Source: Clostridiales bacterium CHKCI001 (GTDB taxonomy: Bacteria; Bacillota; Clostridia; Lachnospirales; Lachnospiraceae). From it: DNA of 64,000 nt. The translations under genes were made by a program, and so were the position numbers. Location of the stretch: positions 248,001-312,000 of the forward strand of contig FCNS01000012.1 in the NCBI GenBank assembly GCA_900045905.1, read 5' to 3'. Positions 38,105 to 47,125 of the stretch are shown here, piece by piece. Under the pieces are notes generated by a model, which saw nothing but the letters and a program-made list of their open reading frames with translations, was not told the origin of the DNA and made no database searches. Each line of letters begins with the position of its first letter. The first letter of the stretch is position 1.

Positions 38105-38416
38105 CAAACTATAGATTTAATTAATTAGAAAATAATTTAAAAATAGTAAAAATTGAAGATTTTTTAAACTAAGAGGATGAAATTATTTGAAGTAAAATAA
38201 GGAGTATCTAAAAATAGTTTTGTTATTCAAGACTTATATTTTTTAATACTTTATAACGATTGGATGTTTATGAGGCACATCAACTATTATTTGCTCAATT
38301 TATATAAGAATATGATTTTTGGTTGGTTTTCTATCCAAATAGAAAATGAGAATTGAAAGATACGTAAGGAGATAGGCAAAAATGAAGCTTAAGAGAGTTT
38401 GTGTTTATGTGTTTTC

Positions 38417-38445
38417 TTGAGTTTTACAATTGACAATATTATAAT
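38417..38445 (+). promoter_or_regulatory. Promoter before the small secreted-protein gene
   Basis: TTGAGT at 38417-38422, a 17-base spacer, TATAAT at 38440-38445, 73 bases before the start codon. Confidence 0.6.
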
Positions 38446-38517
38446 AATTACAGTTAGGAGGGATAAATTACAAAGAAAATTTAAATAAAGTTTTAAAAGC
38501 AAAGGAGGAATAAAGTA

Positions 38518-38889
38518 ATGATTAAAAGAAAAAAAATGATTGCAACAGTTATAACAATTGGATCACTTTTTATAGTAAATGTGATTCCAGTATTTGCAGC
38601 AACAGGGAATGCTTATGGGCATCAAATTGAGTATTCTAATGCGATATTAAGTAGTACTCGAGCACAAGCAGTGACAACATGTTCAACGGCAAATAATGTA
38701 GAGGCGACAGTTCATGTAACTTATACAGATGGTGAGCCAGGTAAATTTGTTACAAGAACAGCTACAGGAATAACTGCAATTGTAGCCACAGCAAATATCA
38801 ATGGATATATTAATACAATAACTTCACATCATAAAGTATGGGTTTCCGATCAGGGACAAGTAAAAACTTGGGAGAAATCATTGCCATAA
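38518..38889 (+). CDS. Small secreted protein of unknown function
   Basis: A 123-residue protein with a clear signal peptide: basic KRKKK start, hydrophobic core, and cleavage likely after VFA at residue 27, leaving about 96 residues. The mature part is rich in Thr, Ala, Val and Asn, with one cysteine (CSTANN) and alternating strand-like stretches (VEATVHVTYTDG, ATGITAIVATANI). It resembles in size and style small secreted beta-sandwich proteins such as lactococcin 972-type bacteriocins, but I cannot show homology. It has its own promoter and AGGAGG site. It lies beside lipoprotein and ABC transporter genes, the context expected of an exported peptide or toxin. Confidence 0.75.
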   Translation: MIKRKKMIATVITIGSLFIVNVIPVFAATGNAYGHQIEYSNAILSSTRAQAVTTCSTANNVEATVHVTYTDGEPGKFVTRTATGITAIVATANINGYINTITSHHKVWVSDQGQVKTWEKSLP

Positions 38890-38981
38890 GTATTTTATAG
38901 AAACTTTAATTAATATTGTTGTATAACTGTACAAAAGAAGAATTGTTTTATTCTAACTTGTTTCTGTGATAGTAAAATTTA

Positions 38982-39025
38982 AAGTTGGGAACTAGCAATA
39001 GATTTAAAAGGCTGGTTCTCAACTT
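38982..39025 (+). terminator. Terminator after the small secreted-protein gene
   Basis: Fifteen paired positions (38982-38996 with 39011-39025, two wobbles) around a 14-base loop. The following tail is only moderately T-rich, so some read-through to the second lipoprotein gene is likely. Confidence 0.6.
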
Positions 39026-39151
39026 AGACTTTGTTTAAATAAGCAAAAAGTAGAAAATTCATTGAAGTGAAAGATGGAATCCATCGAAAATTCTATAAAT
39101 TTTACAACTTTTGAGCTTATAAAAATTTTAGAAAGTACGTGAGGGATATCT

Positions 39152-40342
39152 ATGAGAAAAAAGATGGGAATTTTGTTTTTGATGGTAATCGTTCTATTAA
39201 CTGCGTGTGGTAATGAAAATTCAGAGCAGGAGGCAGAATTTTGGGACTATCAGCGTGGCTTTATGAGAGGGTGGGGAAATATGATTATGGAGACACCAGA
39301 TGGTTATTATTTTTGGGAAGGAAAGGGTATATTTGGAGAATATTTGGTTTTTATGGATCGTGAATTAAAAGAGTCTTCTTTTGTATGCAGTAAACCAGAA
39401 TGTCTGCATGAAAAAGAGAGCGATGAGAATAGAGAGAATTGTGATGCGTATTTTTTTGAGGCCAAAGCAATGAATTATTATAATGGAAAAATTTATGTGT
39501 TAGCAGATGGGAGAGTACCTGATCTGATTTCAAAAGATGCTATTTACGAGTTAGAAATGGACGGAAGTAATCGAAAACAGATATATTTGGGAGATGGATC
39601 TATTAATACTGCCTGTATTCATCAGGGAAATATGATTTTATATGAGACCAAATACATAGAAGGGGAAAAAAATCAGGTTGTATCAATCACAAAATTTCCA
39701 GTAAATAATCCATCTGATTTGGAAGTTTTATATGAAACAAACGATTATGAAGAGGTGACGATTAATTGGTTGGAATGTTATCAGAACTATTGTTATTTTA
39801 TACTAGATAGTCTTGATCCTGCTAATACATCCACACATGGTATAATGATTAATCTGGATACAAATGAGGTAAAGGATCTATGTGGAATTGTGGATAATAG
39901 TTTTAGTCATTTGGTTGTAGGGAAGGATTGTCTTTATATTTCTGATAAGCTAGAAGAAGATAAGGAAAATCAGACATGGAAAAGACAATATCATGAATGT
40001 AGTTTAGATGGAGAGAAAAAAAGAGTATTAACAGAAGCTGATTTTGAGGCACTTGAAAGGGGGGCAGGAATTATAAAAGCAGATGACCAATACGTGTATT
40101 TACAGGATATATCATATGGAGGAAATGCGGCACCAATAGAGGAGCAGAATTATTATATTTATACGTATGATGGGACGTTGATGGGAATAGTTTCTCATAA
40201 AAATTTTTCTAGGGCAGCTGAATTTATAAGTGGAAATGATAGGTATATGTTTATTAGAGAAGGCGAAAAGTATTATAAGATTGATAAAAGTCAATTAGGA
40301 GAAGGAAAAGAATTGGTGCCAGAACTAATCTTGGAATTCTAG
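39152..40342 (+). CDS. Lipoprotein with predicted beta-propeller, copy 2
   Basis: A 396-residue lipoprotein with a normal short signal ending in lipobox LLTAC (cysteine 19). Over its whole length it is closely similar to the product of 36411-37667. Long identical stretches include FGEYLVFMDRELKESSFVCSKPECLHEKE and the C-terminal end KIDKSQLGEGKELVPELILEF. CSKPECLHEKE...ENCDAYFF contains three conserved cysteines. Repeated strand/turn units suggest a beta-propeller exposed outside the membrane. A GAGGGA site precedes ATG 39152. The stop overlaps the zone before the ABC ATPase gene 77 bases downstream, so it is probably cotranscribed and may act with the transporter. Confidence 0.8.
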   Translation: MRKKMGILFLMVIVLLTACGNENSEQEAEFWDYQRGFMRGWGNMIMETPDGYYFWEGKGIFGEYLVFMDRELKESSFVCSKPECLHEKESDENRENCDAYFFEAKAMNYYNGKIYVLADGRVPDLISKDAIYELEMDGSNRKQIYLGDGSINTACIHQGNMILYETKYIEGEKNQVVSITKFPVNNPSDLEVLYETNDYEEVTINWLECYQNYCYFILDSLDPANTSTHGIMINLDTNEVKDLCGIVDNSFSHLVVGKDCLYISDKLEEDKENQTWKRQYHECSLDGEKKRVLTEADFEALERGAGIIKADDQYVYLQDISYGGNAAPIEEQNYYIYTYDGTLMGIVSHKNFSRAAEFISGNDRYMFIREGEKYYKIDKSQLGEGKELVPELILEF

Positions 40343-40419
40343 TGATTGGATTAGAAAGGGAAGATTCAATTAGAATTAGGGAGCGTGAAAATATTAGGAG
40401 GAATCTGGAGGAGAAAAAT

Positions 40420-41313
40420 ATGCTGCTGGAAATAATAAATATTAAGAAAAAGTATGGGAGCGTTATGGCGTTAAATGATGTATCTTTGACGTTAGGTGCA
40501 GGAGTGTATGGGTTATTAGGACCAAATGGTGCGGGCAAGTCAACGTTGATTCAAATTATTACAGGAAATTTGAAGGAAACAAGTGGAAAGATTTCCTATA
40601 ATGGTAGAAATATAAAAACCTGTGAAAAAGAATATAAAAAGCGATTAGGGTATGTACCACAAAGCCAGGGAATTTATGAAAATTTTTCAGCAAAGAAATT
40701 TTTGGAGTATATGGCTGTGCTGAAGGCAATTGCAAAGAAGGAGATTGGTTCTGAGGTGCAGCGTGTATTAGAGATTGTGGGACTTTTGGATGTACAGCAT
40801 CGTAAGTTGGGAGGGTTTTCTGGGGGAATGAGACAGCGCATTTTAATTGCACAGGCACTGTTAGGAAATCCAGAATTGATTATCTTAGATGAACCGACGG
40901 CAGGTCTGGACCCAAAAGAGAGAATTAAAATTCGTAATTTTATTAGTCGAATCGCAGAAAATAAAATTATATTAATTGCAACGCATGTTGTATCGGATGT
41001 GGAATCAATTGCGAAAGAAATTATTTTATTAGGACAGGGCATAGTTCAAAAGCAGGGTACTCCAAGAGATTTATGTGAGTCATTGAAAGATGGTGTACTA
41101 GAATGTATCGTGAGCTCGGAGCAGTTTGAACAATTAGAACGGGAAGCTGTTATAAGTAACTTACAAGAAATGCCAGATGGGAACTTGCAGGTAAGATTGT
41201 TAGGAGATGAAACGAAAAGGAAACAATTAGCAGAGCGGCAAATTCAAGTTGTTTCGAGGTTCCCAAATCTACAAGAAGTTTATCTGGCAGTGTTTACGGA
41301 GAAATCAAAATGA
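40420..41313 (+). CDS. ABC transporter ATP-binding protein
   Basis: A 297-residue ATPase of the multidrug/peptide ABC-2 type. Walker A is GPNGAGKST, the Q-loop is PQSQG, the signature is FSGGMRQR, and Walker B with the following D-loop is LIILDEPTAGLDP. The H-loop is ATHVVSDVE. A C-terminal extension of about 80 residues follows, as in bacitracin/BcrA-type exporters. ATG 40420 sits behind two GGAGG sites; an earlier in-frame ATG at 40342 is less likely. Its stop overlaps the permease start (ATGA), so the two form one transporter. Confidence 0.93.
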   Translation: MLLEIINIKKKYGSVMALNDVSLTLGAGVYGLLGPNGAGKSTLIQIITGNLKETSGKISYNGRNIKTCEKEYKKRLGYVPQSQGIYENFSAKKFLEYMAVLKAIAKKEIGSEVQRVLEIVGLLDVQHRKLGGFSGGMRQRILIAQALLGNPELIILDEPTAGLDPKERIKIRNFISRIAENKIILIATHVVSDVESIAKEIILLGQGIVQKQGTPRDLCESLKDGVLECIVSSEQFEQLEREAVISNLQEMPDGNLQVRLLGDETKRKQLAERQIQVVSRFPNLQEVYLAVFTEKSK

Positions 41314-43472
41314 AATTGGTCGGATTTGAATTAAAAAAATTATTTTTTGGAAGAATCAAGTGGATTTTACTGTTCTTAGCACTTATAAATTGGGGGATTT
41401 ATTATGTTTCTCTTATTCCATCCATTCCTATAGAGCAAATGATGGAGGTAAGAGAAGAATGGACGAAAAAAATAGAAACACAATGTAAAAGTTTGGAAGA
41501 AGCGATTGAACTGCTTTCTGAAGGGCAAAGGGATTCTGGGGTTACAATTTTAACTGCTAGTGTATTATACCAAATGTCAAGTGAGTATCAAGCAGTTTTG
41601 GAATATGAATCCTTTATTGGTCAGATGCAGGAGCGAGCAGATCAAATGACACGTGTGTCAATTTTTTCCAAAAAAGGGAGTTTTTCTAGCAGAAATATAC
41701 AAAAAACAGTACAAGATTTCAAACAGATGGAATCAATCCAGTTGGAGCCTGTGGATGGAACGGGTATTGAATTATTCCAAAATTTCTATCTGACGGATAT
41801 TTTAATGATTCTTATTATTGGATTGTTTTGTTTTCAGCAATTTGGACGAGATAATAAAAGTGGTATGTCAGATTTGATACAATCGACACCAAATGGAAGG
41901 GGAAAACTTCGGTTTTCTCAGATGTGTGCAATATGGATGGCAGTAGTCGGAATTGGTATTTTCTTATATGGCAGTAACCTTATTATAACAATAATGAATT
42001 TCACATTTGATTTTTCAGTTTACATACAAGGAATTACAATATTTCGTAATGTACCGTTTCCATTAACAATTGGTATGTATTGCATTTGTTATTGTATGGG
42101 AAAACTAATCGCATTATTTTTTATTACTGTAGTATGTCAGCTATTGGCAATTCGCTGGAATGGAAGTAATTTGGCATGGACGATATTTGGGGCTTTACTA
42201 TGTATTAGTTTTTCTCTATGGTTTTTTCTGCCAGAATCCCCAACTGCAAAAATATTTCAATATTTAAATTTAGTTGGAATTTTGGATATAAAAAAAATAT
42301 TAGGAAGTTATCAAAATCTGAATCTGTTTTCTTATCCTGTTTCCCTTCTCCATGCTGCTATTGTTTTTGTAATCGCCATAAGTTTGATTAGTATTTTTGC
42401 TGCTTTAAAAATCAAGCGATCCCAATTGAGAATAAAAATCTTTAGAGGGATAGAGAGAAAAGAGCATCATGTATGGAAAACTGTATTTTATTATGAGCAG
42501 TATAAAATCTTTTGGAGTCAAAAACTCTGGATTATAATTTTGGTATTAGTTGGAATTGGATTATATGGATGGATTCCTAAGATAGAATTTATTAGTCAAA
42601 CGGAGTTTTATTATAATCAATATATTGCAGAAGTGGAAGGAGAATATACAGAAGAAAAGTGGGAAATCGTTCAAAATATGAGTGCTAATTCGGAGATGAT
42701 GAATGAAGGACAAAGAAAGGCCGTGGAACAGATTGAAAGGCAGGCAGACAGTTTAAAACAACAGAAAAATAAAAAAGTTGCATTTGTGAATGAGAATCAA
42801 ATTGGAAGTTTTTTCTTTGATAAACAGAGTGAAATAAAACATACACTGATCATTGTGATTGCTGTTCTATTGTCAAGCTGTAGCCTATTTTATCAAGATC
42901 GAAAGATCAATATGCATCATTTGTTATATACAATGCCTCAGAACAAGCGAATTTTTTGGAATAAAATTAAAATTGCGGCAATATTAGGAGCTGGATATAC
43001 AATAATCGTTTGGTTTTTTCCTTGTATATCTTATTTTCTTCGGTACGGGATACAAAATACGGATTTTCTTATTCAGTCGTTGCCTGAGTTTGCAAAGATG
43101 AAACTAGAGTGTTCGATTTTTAGTTATGTGATATTGACGATGGTTATACGGATTTTAATTGGGATTTATATTGGAGTTGTTGTGGCATTGCTGGCTCAGT
43201 TGTTTTTAAATCCAACACAAGTGCTGATTAGCGGAGTAATTTTATTTGTAGTTCCATTATGTATTGGATTAATTGGAAATATTGCGTATCAAAACGCATT
43301 AATTTCCTTTATAAATGAAAAGTTAAAATTTATACGAACTGCTGTAAATATCTTAACTGCATTTCAGTGTGAATGGTATCGGATGGGAAGTATTTGGATG
43401 ATTCTGTTCTGTGCCATTCCAATTGCAGCTGTATCGGTAGGATATCGGATATGGATTTATAATAAGAGATAA
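41310..43472 (+). CDS. Double-module ABC-2 type permease
   Basis: A 720-residue membrane protein that appears to hold two ABC-2 permease modules in tandem. Each begins with a cytoplasmic segment and a first helix (about residues 14-33 and 408-428). Each then has an external helical, coiled-coil-like stretch of about 100 residues and four to six helices. The equivalent short motif after the second helix is QFGRDNKSGMSDLIQSTPNGR in the first half and FYQDRKINMHHLLYTMPQNKR in the second. A single chain could thus form the whole membrane part with two copies of the ATPase. Substrate unknown; export or envelope-stress response are likely themes. No binding protein besides the adjacent lipoprotein. 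Confidence 0.8.
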   Translation: MKLVGFELKKLFFGRIKWILLFLALINWGIYYVSLIPSIPIEQMMEVREEWTKKIETQCKSLEEAIELLSEGQRDSGVTILTASVLYQMSSEYQAVLEYESFIGQMQERADQMTRVSIFSKKGSFSSRNIQKTVQDFKQMESIQLEPVDGTGIELFQNFYLTDILMILIIGLFCFQQFGRDNKSGMSDLIQSTPNGRGKLRFSQMCAIWMAVVGIGIFLYGSNLIITIMNFTFDFSVYIQGITIFRNVPFPLTIGMYCICYCMGKLIALFFITVVCQLLAIRWNGSNLAWTIFGALLCISFSLWFFLPESPTAKIFQYLNLVGILDIKKILGSYQNLNLFSYPVSLLHAAIVFVIAISLISIFAALKIKRSQLRIKIFRGIERKEHHVWKTVFYYEQYKIFWSQKLWIIILVLVGIGLYGWIPKIEFISQTEFYYNQYIAEVEGEYTEEKWEIVQNMSANSEMMNEGQRKAVEQIERQADSLKQQKNKKVAFVNENQIGSFFFDKQSEIKHTLIIVIAVLLSSCSLFYQDRKINMHHLLYTMPQNKRIFWNKIKIAAILGAGYTIIVWFFPCISYFLRYGIQNTDFLIQSLPEFAKMKLECSIFSYVILTMVIRILIGIYIGVVVALLAQLFLNPTQVLISGVILFVVPLCIGLIGNIAYQNALISFINEKLKFIRTAVNILTAFQCEWYRMGSIWMILFCAIPIAAVSVGYRIWIYNKR

Positions 43473-43513
43473 GAATTGGAGTGTAATATTTTTAAGTATG
43501 AGAATTTGCGCTC

Positions 43514-43540
43514 ACTCTTTTCGCATTTCTTCATAAATTA
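43514..43540 (+). promoter_or_regulatory. Sigma-K-like promoter of the amidase gene
   Basis: AC at 43514-43515, a 16-base spacer, and CATAAATTA at 43532-43540 match the sigma-K consensus (AC and CATAnnnTA). There is no good sigma-A pair here. It lies 28 bases before the start codon. Confidence 0.5.
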
Positions 43541-43567
43541 TAATGATAGCATGTAATGGAGTAAGAT

Positions 43568-44341
43568 ATGGCAAAAGTTGCAATTGATGCAGGTCATGGT
43601 GGACGTGATCCAGGTGCGGTATACGAAGGCCGCAGAGAAAAAGATGATACATTACGTCTGGCATCGGCTGTTGGAGAGATTTTAGAAAGAAATGGAGTCG
43701 ATGTTACATTTACGAGAACAGGGGATGTTTATGATTCTCCAGTGAGAAAGGCACAGATTGCAAATGAAGCAGGAGTTGATTATCTTGTCTCGATTCATCG
43801 AAATGCGATGCCAATACCAGGAAGTGCAAGTGGAATTGAAACTCTTGTATATAGAGGTGGAAATGAAGCTTCTGTTTTAGCTGAAGATATTAATGAAGAG
43901 CTGGAAATGGTAGGATTTCAGAATCGTGGAGTAATTCCTCGTCCTAATTTAGCAATATTAAGACGTTCCCAGATGCCAGCAGCGCTGGTAGAAGTTGGAT
44001 TTATTGATAATGAGGAGGATAATCAACTATTCGATCAAAAGTTTAATGAAATTGCAGAGGCAATTGCCAATGGTATTTTGCGTTATTTAGGAACGAATAA
44101 TTCAGATGGTTCAAATAATTCAAACCCATTATTATATCGTGTTCAAGTTGGAGCATTTAAGAACCGAGAATTTGCTTATCAACTAACCGATCAATTGCAA
44201 AGAGAAGGTTATCCAGCATTTACGATTTTTGAAGATGGATTGTACAAAGTACAGGTAGGAGCGTTCCAATATTTAGATAATGCAGTACGTATGGAACAGA
44301 GACTGCGCAGAGCTGGATATCAAACGTATTTGACAACTTAA
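43568..44341 (+). CDS. CwlC-like N-acetylmuramoyl-L-alanine amidase with SPOR repeats
   Basis: A 257-residue zinc amidase (Amidase_3) that cuts the bond between muramic acid and L-alanine in peptidoglycan. Zinc ligands H10, E24 and H77 and the catalytic E142 (VEVGF) are visible. The C-terminal 75 residues hold two SPOR-type repeats (YRVQVGAFKN and YKVQVGAFQY), which bind denuded glycan strands. There is no signal peptide, and an in-frame stop lies just before the start. This is exactly the architecture and length of B. subtilis CwlC, which lyses the mother cell at the end of sporulation. The sigma-K-like promoter agrees with that role. Confidence 0.88.
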   Translation: MAKVAIDAGHGGRDPGAVYEGRREKDDTLRLASAVGEILERNGVDVTFTRTGDVYDSPVRKAQIANEAGVDYLVSIHRNAMPIPGSASGIETLVYRGGNEASVLAEDINEELEMVGFQNRGVIPRPNLAILRRSQMPAALVEVGFIDNEEDNQLFDQKFNEIAEAIANGILRYLGTNNSDGSNNSNPLLYRVQVGAFKNREFAYQLTDQLQREGYPAFTIFEDGLYKVQVGAFQYLDNAVRMEQRLRRAGYQTYLTT

Positions 44342-44351
44342 TATAAAATTA

Positions 44352-44400
44352 ATAGAGAATCACTAAAAATTAAATTAAAATAGTTTTAGTGATTCTCTAT
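44352..44400. terminator. Bidirectional terminator between amidase and AraC genes
   Basis: Seventeen perfect pairs (44352-44368 with 44384-44400) with AT-rich flanks ending in TTTTATTT on the + strand. It serves the two convergent genes. Confidence 0.85.
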
Positions 44401-44402
44401 TT

Positions 44403-45257
44403 TTATTTATGCAATAACTGATTTTCTTCTCTCCAACGCTGTGGGGATACACCAAAAATCTTTTTGAAAGATCGAGAGAAATTCAATTGATTTGGATATC
44501 CAACGAGTTTAGAAATTTCTCCGATTTGCATTGTAGTATGTTTTAAAAATTCTGCGGCCTTATTCATCCGAAAATAAATTAGAAATTGCTGCGGTGTTTG
44601 GTTTAATGATTGTTTGAAAATTTTTCCAAGATAACTCTGATTTAGGTTACAAAATTTTGCCATATCTTCGATTGTAATGGAATGAGAATAGTTCTGCTCC
44701 AGAAATGTAACAGCTTCTCTAATATAAAGATCTTTGAACTTGCCTCCAGTCAATTCGGTATGGTTAAAGGAAGAACGTACAAAGTAGTCTAAAAATAAAT
44801 AGAGATGAGCGATTAAAAATAATGAACTTCCGTCTGTATGTTCAATAATAGTAAGCATTTCATCCCGCATCTTATTCCGCAGTTCTTTGTCAGCGGCATG
44901 ATAAATTGGCTGATCAAATGATAGGCCTGTAGAAGCTAAAATATCCAAACTCTTAATTCCATCGAATTCTAACCACATGTATTCCCATGGATTATTTGTA
45001 TCAGCAGTATACGTATTAATTTGATTAGGAAATATCAAAAATCCCATTCCAGAAGAAAGGTTATAAAACTTTGTATCACCATGAGAATTAGTGGAGACGA
45101 GGCGACCTTTTCCAGACAAAATATAGTGAAATAAAAAGTGGTTTCTTGTAACGGGACCATAGGAATAATTTGGTGCACATTGTTCTCTTCCATATTGAAT
45201 GAGCGTTAAGTCCATGTAACGTTCATTTGGAAATAATCGAAATATATTATTTGACAT
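44403..45257 (-). CDS. AraC-family transcriptional regulator
   Basis: A 284-residue activator with an N-terminal cupin-like sensing domain (ending around residue 150) and a C-terminal double HTH of AraC type: ITIEDMAKFCNLNQSYLGKIFKQ and IGEISKLVGYPNQLNFSRSFKKIFGVSPQRWR. It reads away from the sugar ABC importer, with which it shares the intergenic region, and most likely activates it when the sugar is present. The minus-strand start has AAGGAG seven bases upstream. Confidence 0.93.
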   Translation of the reverse strand: MSNNIFRLFPNERYMDLTLIQYGREQCAPNYSYGPVTRNHFLFHYILSGKGRLVSTNSHGDTKFYNLSSGMGFLIFPNQINTYTADTNNPWEYMWLEFDGIKSLDILASTGLSFDQPIYHAADKELRNKMRDEMLTIIEHTDGSSLFLIAHLYLFLDYFVRSSFNHTELTGGKFKDLYIREAVTFLEQNYSHSITIEDMAKFCNLNQSYLGKIFKQSLNQTPQQFLIYFRMNKAAEFLKHTTMQIGEISKLVGYPNQLNFSRSFKKIFGVSPQRWREENQLLHK

Positions 45258-45804
45258 AGTATACTCCTTTCTTGTTTGTTGTTTTGAACAAATTGACGAT
45301 CTTATATATCAAAATTATAGCATATATGACACATATTGTATAGATGCAGAATTATAACATATTATTTCCAATGTATGATATTTACTTTTGGCGAAAATGT
45401 AATTATAATGATCATAAAACTTAAGTATAATATACAAAGAATAAATAAGGATGGTTGATATAATTGTGCTTTTTTGATGAAAATAATAAAAAACTATTTA
45501 AAACCATAAAAAAAATTATGAATTTAAAGTAGGAATAAATTGCACATATATTAGCTTAAATTTGTAGGAAATTTGTATTTTGTTGATATAACTTCTATCA
45601 GTGGAAAATATGAAGCTATCTTAAACAAAAAGATTGTTTTATATTTACATACATAAATCATTTTAAGTTAATGCTTTAAAGTGTATAAAGGATAACCATC
45701 ATATTGAATTAATGTTTCCTATGATGGAGAGAATTGGCACAGAAAAAATTAACTTATTATGATTGTAATAAAATAATAATAACTCAGGAAGGAGGATGTT
45801 TTTC
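45258..45804. other. Divergent control region between AraC regulator and sugar importer
   Basis: About 550 AT-rich bases without coding potential. A TATAAT for the minus-strand regulator can be read near 45313-45318. The importer promoter is listed separately and leaves a leader of almost 390 bases, which is long. No clear catabolite-repression (cre) site is seen. Confidence 0.4.
45381..45409 (+). promoter_or_regulatory. Promoter of the sugar ABC importer
   Basis: TTTACT at 45381-45386, 17-base spacer, TATAAT at 45404-45409. A second TATAAT lies about 20 bases further on. Confidence 0.5.
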
Positions 45805-47106
45805 ATGAGAAAAAACAAAAAAGTTGTCATGACTTCGCTAGTGGCAGGTCTAATGACAGCAGCAGCAATTATAAGTGGTTGCGGAAATGGACAGGAGGAT
45901 AATGGGAAAGTCACAATTGAAGTTGTGCAGTACAAACCAGAAGCTGTAAAAGTATTTGAAGCACTGGAACAAAAATTTAATGAGACACACGATGATATTG
46001 AACTGAAAATTGATTCTCCAAATGATGCAATGACGATCTTAAAAACTCGTTTCATTCGTGAAGATTATCCAGATATTATAGGAATCGGAGGCGATATTAA
46101 CTATTCTAACTTTTTAGATTCTAATATGTTAATGGATATTTCGGATTATGAGGGATTGGATAGTATCAAAGATGCCTATTTGGCAGTTGATAAGGAATTG
46201 GAATTTATTCCAATGGATGGAGTATATGCTGTTCCTTATATGGCTAATGCAGCAGGTGTTCTCTATAATAAGGATTTATTTGACGAACATGGATGGACAA
46301 TTCCTACGACATGGGATGAATTTACTGGACTTTGTGAGAGCATTCAAAGTGCAGGAATTCAGCCATTGTATTTTGGATTTAAAGATGCATGGACTTGTCT
46401 GGCACCATGGAATGCAATCAGTGTTGATTTAGCTCCATCGGATGTATGTGCTCAAGTAAATCGAGGAGAAACCACATTTACAGAACAGTATCGTGAAGTA
46501 GCAGAGCGTACAAAGGCATTGCTGCAGTATGCGCAGGACGATCCATTTGCATATTCTTATAATGATGCATGTACTGCATTTGCAAGAGGAGAATCTGCAA
46601 TGTATGTAATTGGAAGTTATGCAGTTCCACAAATCAAATCAGTAAATCCAGATATGAATATTGATTCTTTCGTTTTCCCTGCAAGTAATAATGCAGAAGA
46701 AAATATCTTGAATTCTGGTAATGATTTACAATTTTCTATTATGGAAAATTGTCCAAATAAAGAAGCAGCATATGAAGTATTAGATTTCTTATTACAGGAT
46801 GAAAATGTGCAGGCATATATTGATGATCAAAGTGCCGTTCCTTGTAAAGAAGGAGACTTTGAACTCCCTACTATGTTATCAGGTATGTTTTCCTATATTG
46901 AAGAAGGTAAAATTGCCGATTATCAAGATCACCATTATCCAGCTGAGATGTCAGTAGATGCTTTAATTCAGACATACTTAATGGATGAAAGTGACAATGC
47001 ATTGGATACATTCTTAAATAAATTTGATACAGATTGGACTCGTTATAACCGAGATTTAATCCGAAAAGTGCAAGAGTATCAAGAAGCAAATCCAGATGAA
47101 AATTAG
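45805..47106 (+). CDS. Sugar ABC transporter substrate-binding lipoprotein
   Basis: A 433-residue extracellular solute-binding protein (family 1, MalE/MsmE type). It has a signal peptide ending in the lipobox ISGC and the usual two-lobe sequence with VPYMANAAGVLYNKDLFDEHGWTIPTTWDEF. It captures a sugar, probably an oligosaccharide, for the two permeases downstream. ATG 45805 is preceded by GGAGG; an ATG at 45796 overlaps that site. Sugar identity cannot be read. Confidence 0.93.
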   Translation: MRKNKKVVMTSLVAGLMTAAAIISGCGNGQEDNGKVTIEVVQYKPEAVKVFEALEQKFNETHDDIELKIDSPNDAMTILKTRFIREDYPDIIGIGGDINYSNFLDSNMLMDISDYEGLDSIKDAYLAVDKELEFIPMDGVYAVPYMANAAGVLYNKDLFDEHGWTIPTTWDEFTGLCESIQSAGIQPLYFGFKDAWTCLAPWNAISVDLAPSDVCAQVNRGETTFTEQYREVAERTKALLQYAQDDPFAYSYNDACTAFARGESAMYVIGSYAVPQIKSVNPDMNIDSFVFPASNNAEENILNSGNDLQFSIMENCPNKEAAYEVLDFLLQDENVQAYIDDQSAVPCKEGDFELPTMLSGMFSYIEEGKIADYQDHHYPAEMSVDALIQTYLMDESDNALDTFLNKFDTDWTRYNRDLIRKVQEYQEANPDEN

Positions 47107-47125
47107 AGAGAGGAGGAAAAAAATA

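Larger units (their letters stand above)
37668..38517 (+). other. 850-bp non-coding stretch with second regulatory cassette
   Basis: This AT-rich interval holds no convincing gene. Besides the duplicated terminator/promoter cassette and a third promoter, listed separately, it contains only very short frames. One is a 28-codon frame near 37788. Another is an 11-codon frame at 38381-38416 with an AGGAG site, starting like a signal peptide (basic, then hydrophobic) but stopping early. The latter could be a leader peptide or the remnant of a lost secreted-protein gene. The stretch may be a decayed gene copy left by the local duplication. Confidence 0.4.

Noticed and set aside
37922-38107. Minus-strand frame of 61 codons in the 850-bp spacer
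   Set aside because: It covers the duplicated terminator and promoter; the matching piece at the other cassette copy is not open in the same way.
38518-38889. Direct naming as lactococcin 972-type bacteriocin
   Set aside because: Size, signal peptide and strand-rich character fit, but no diagnostic motif could be matched by eye.
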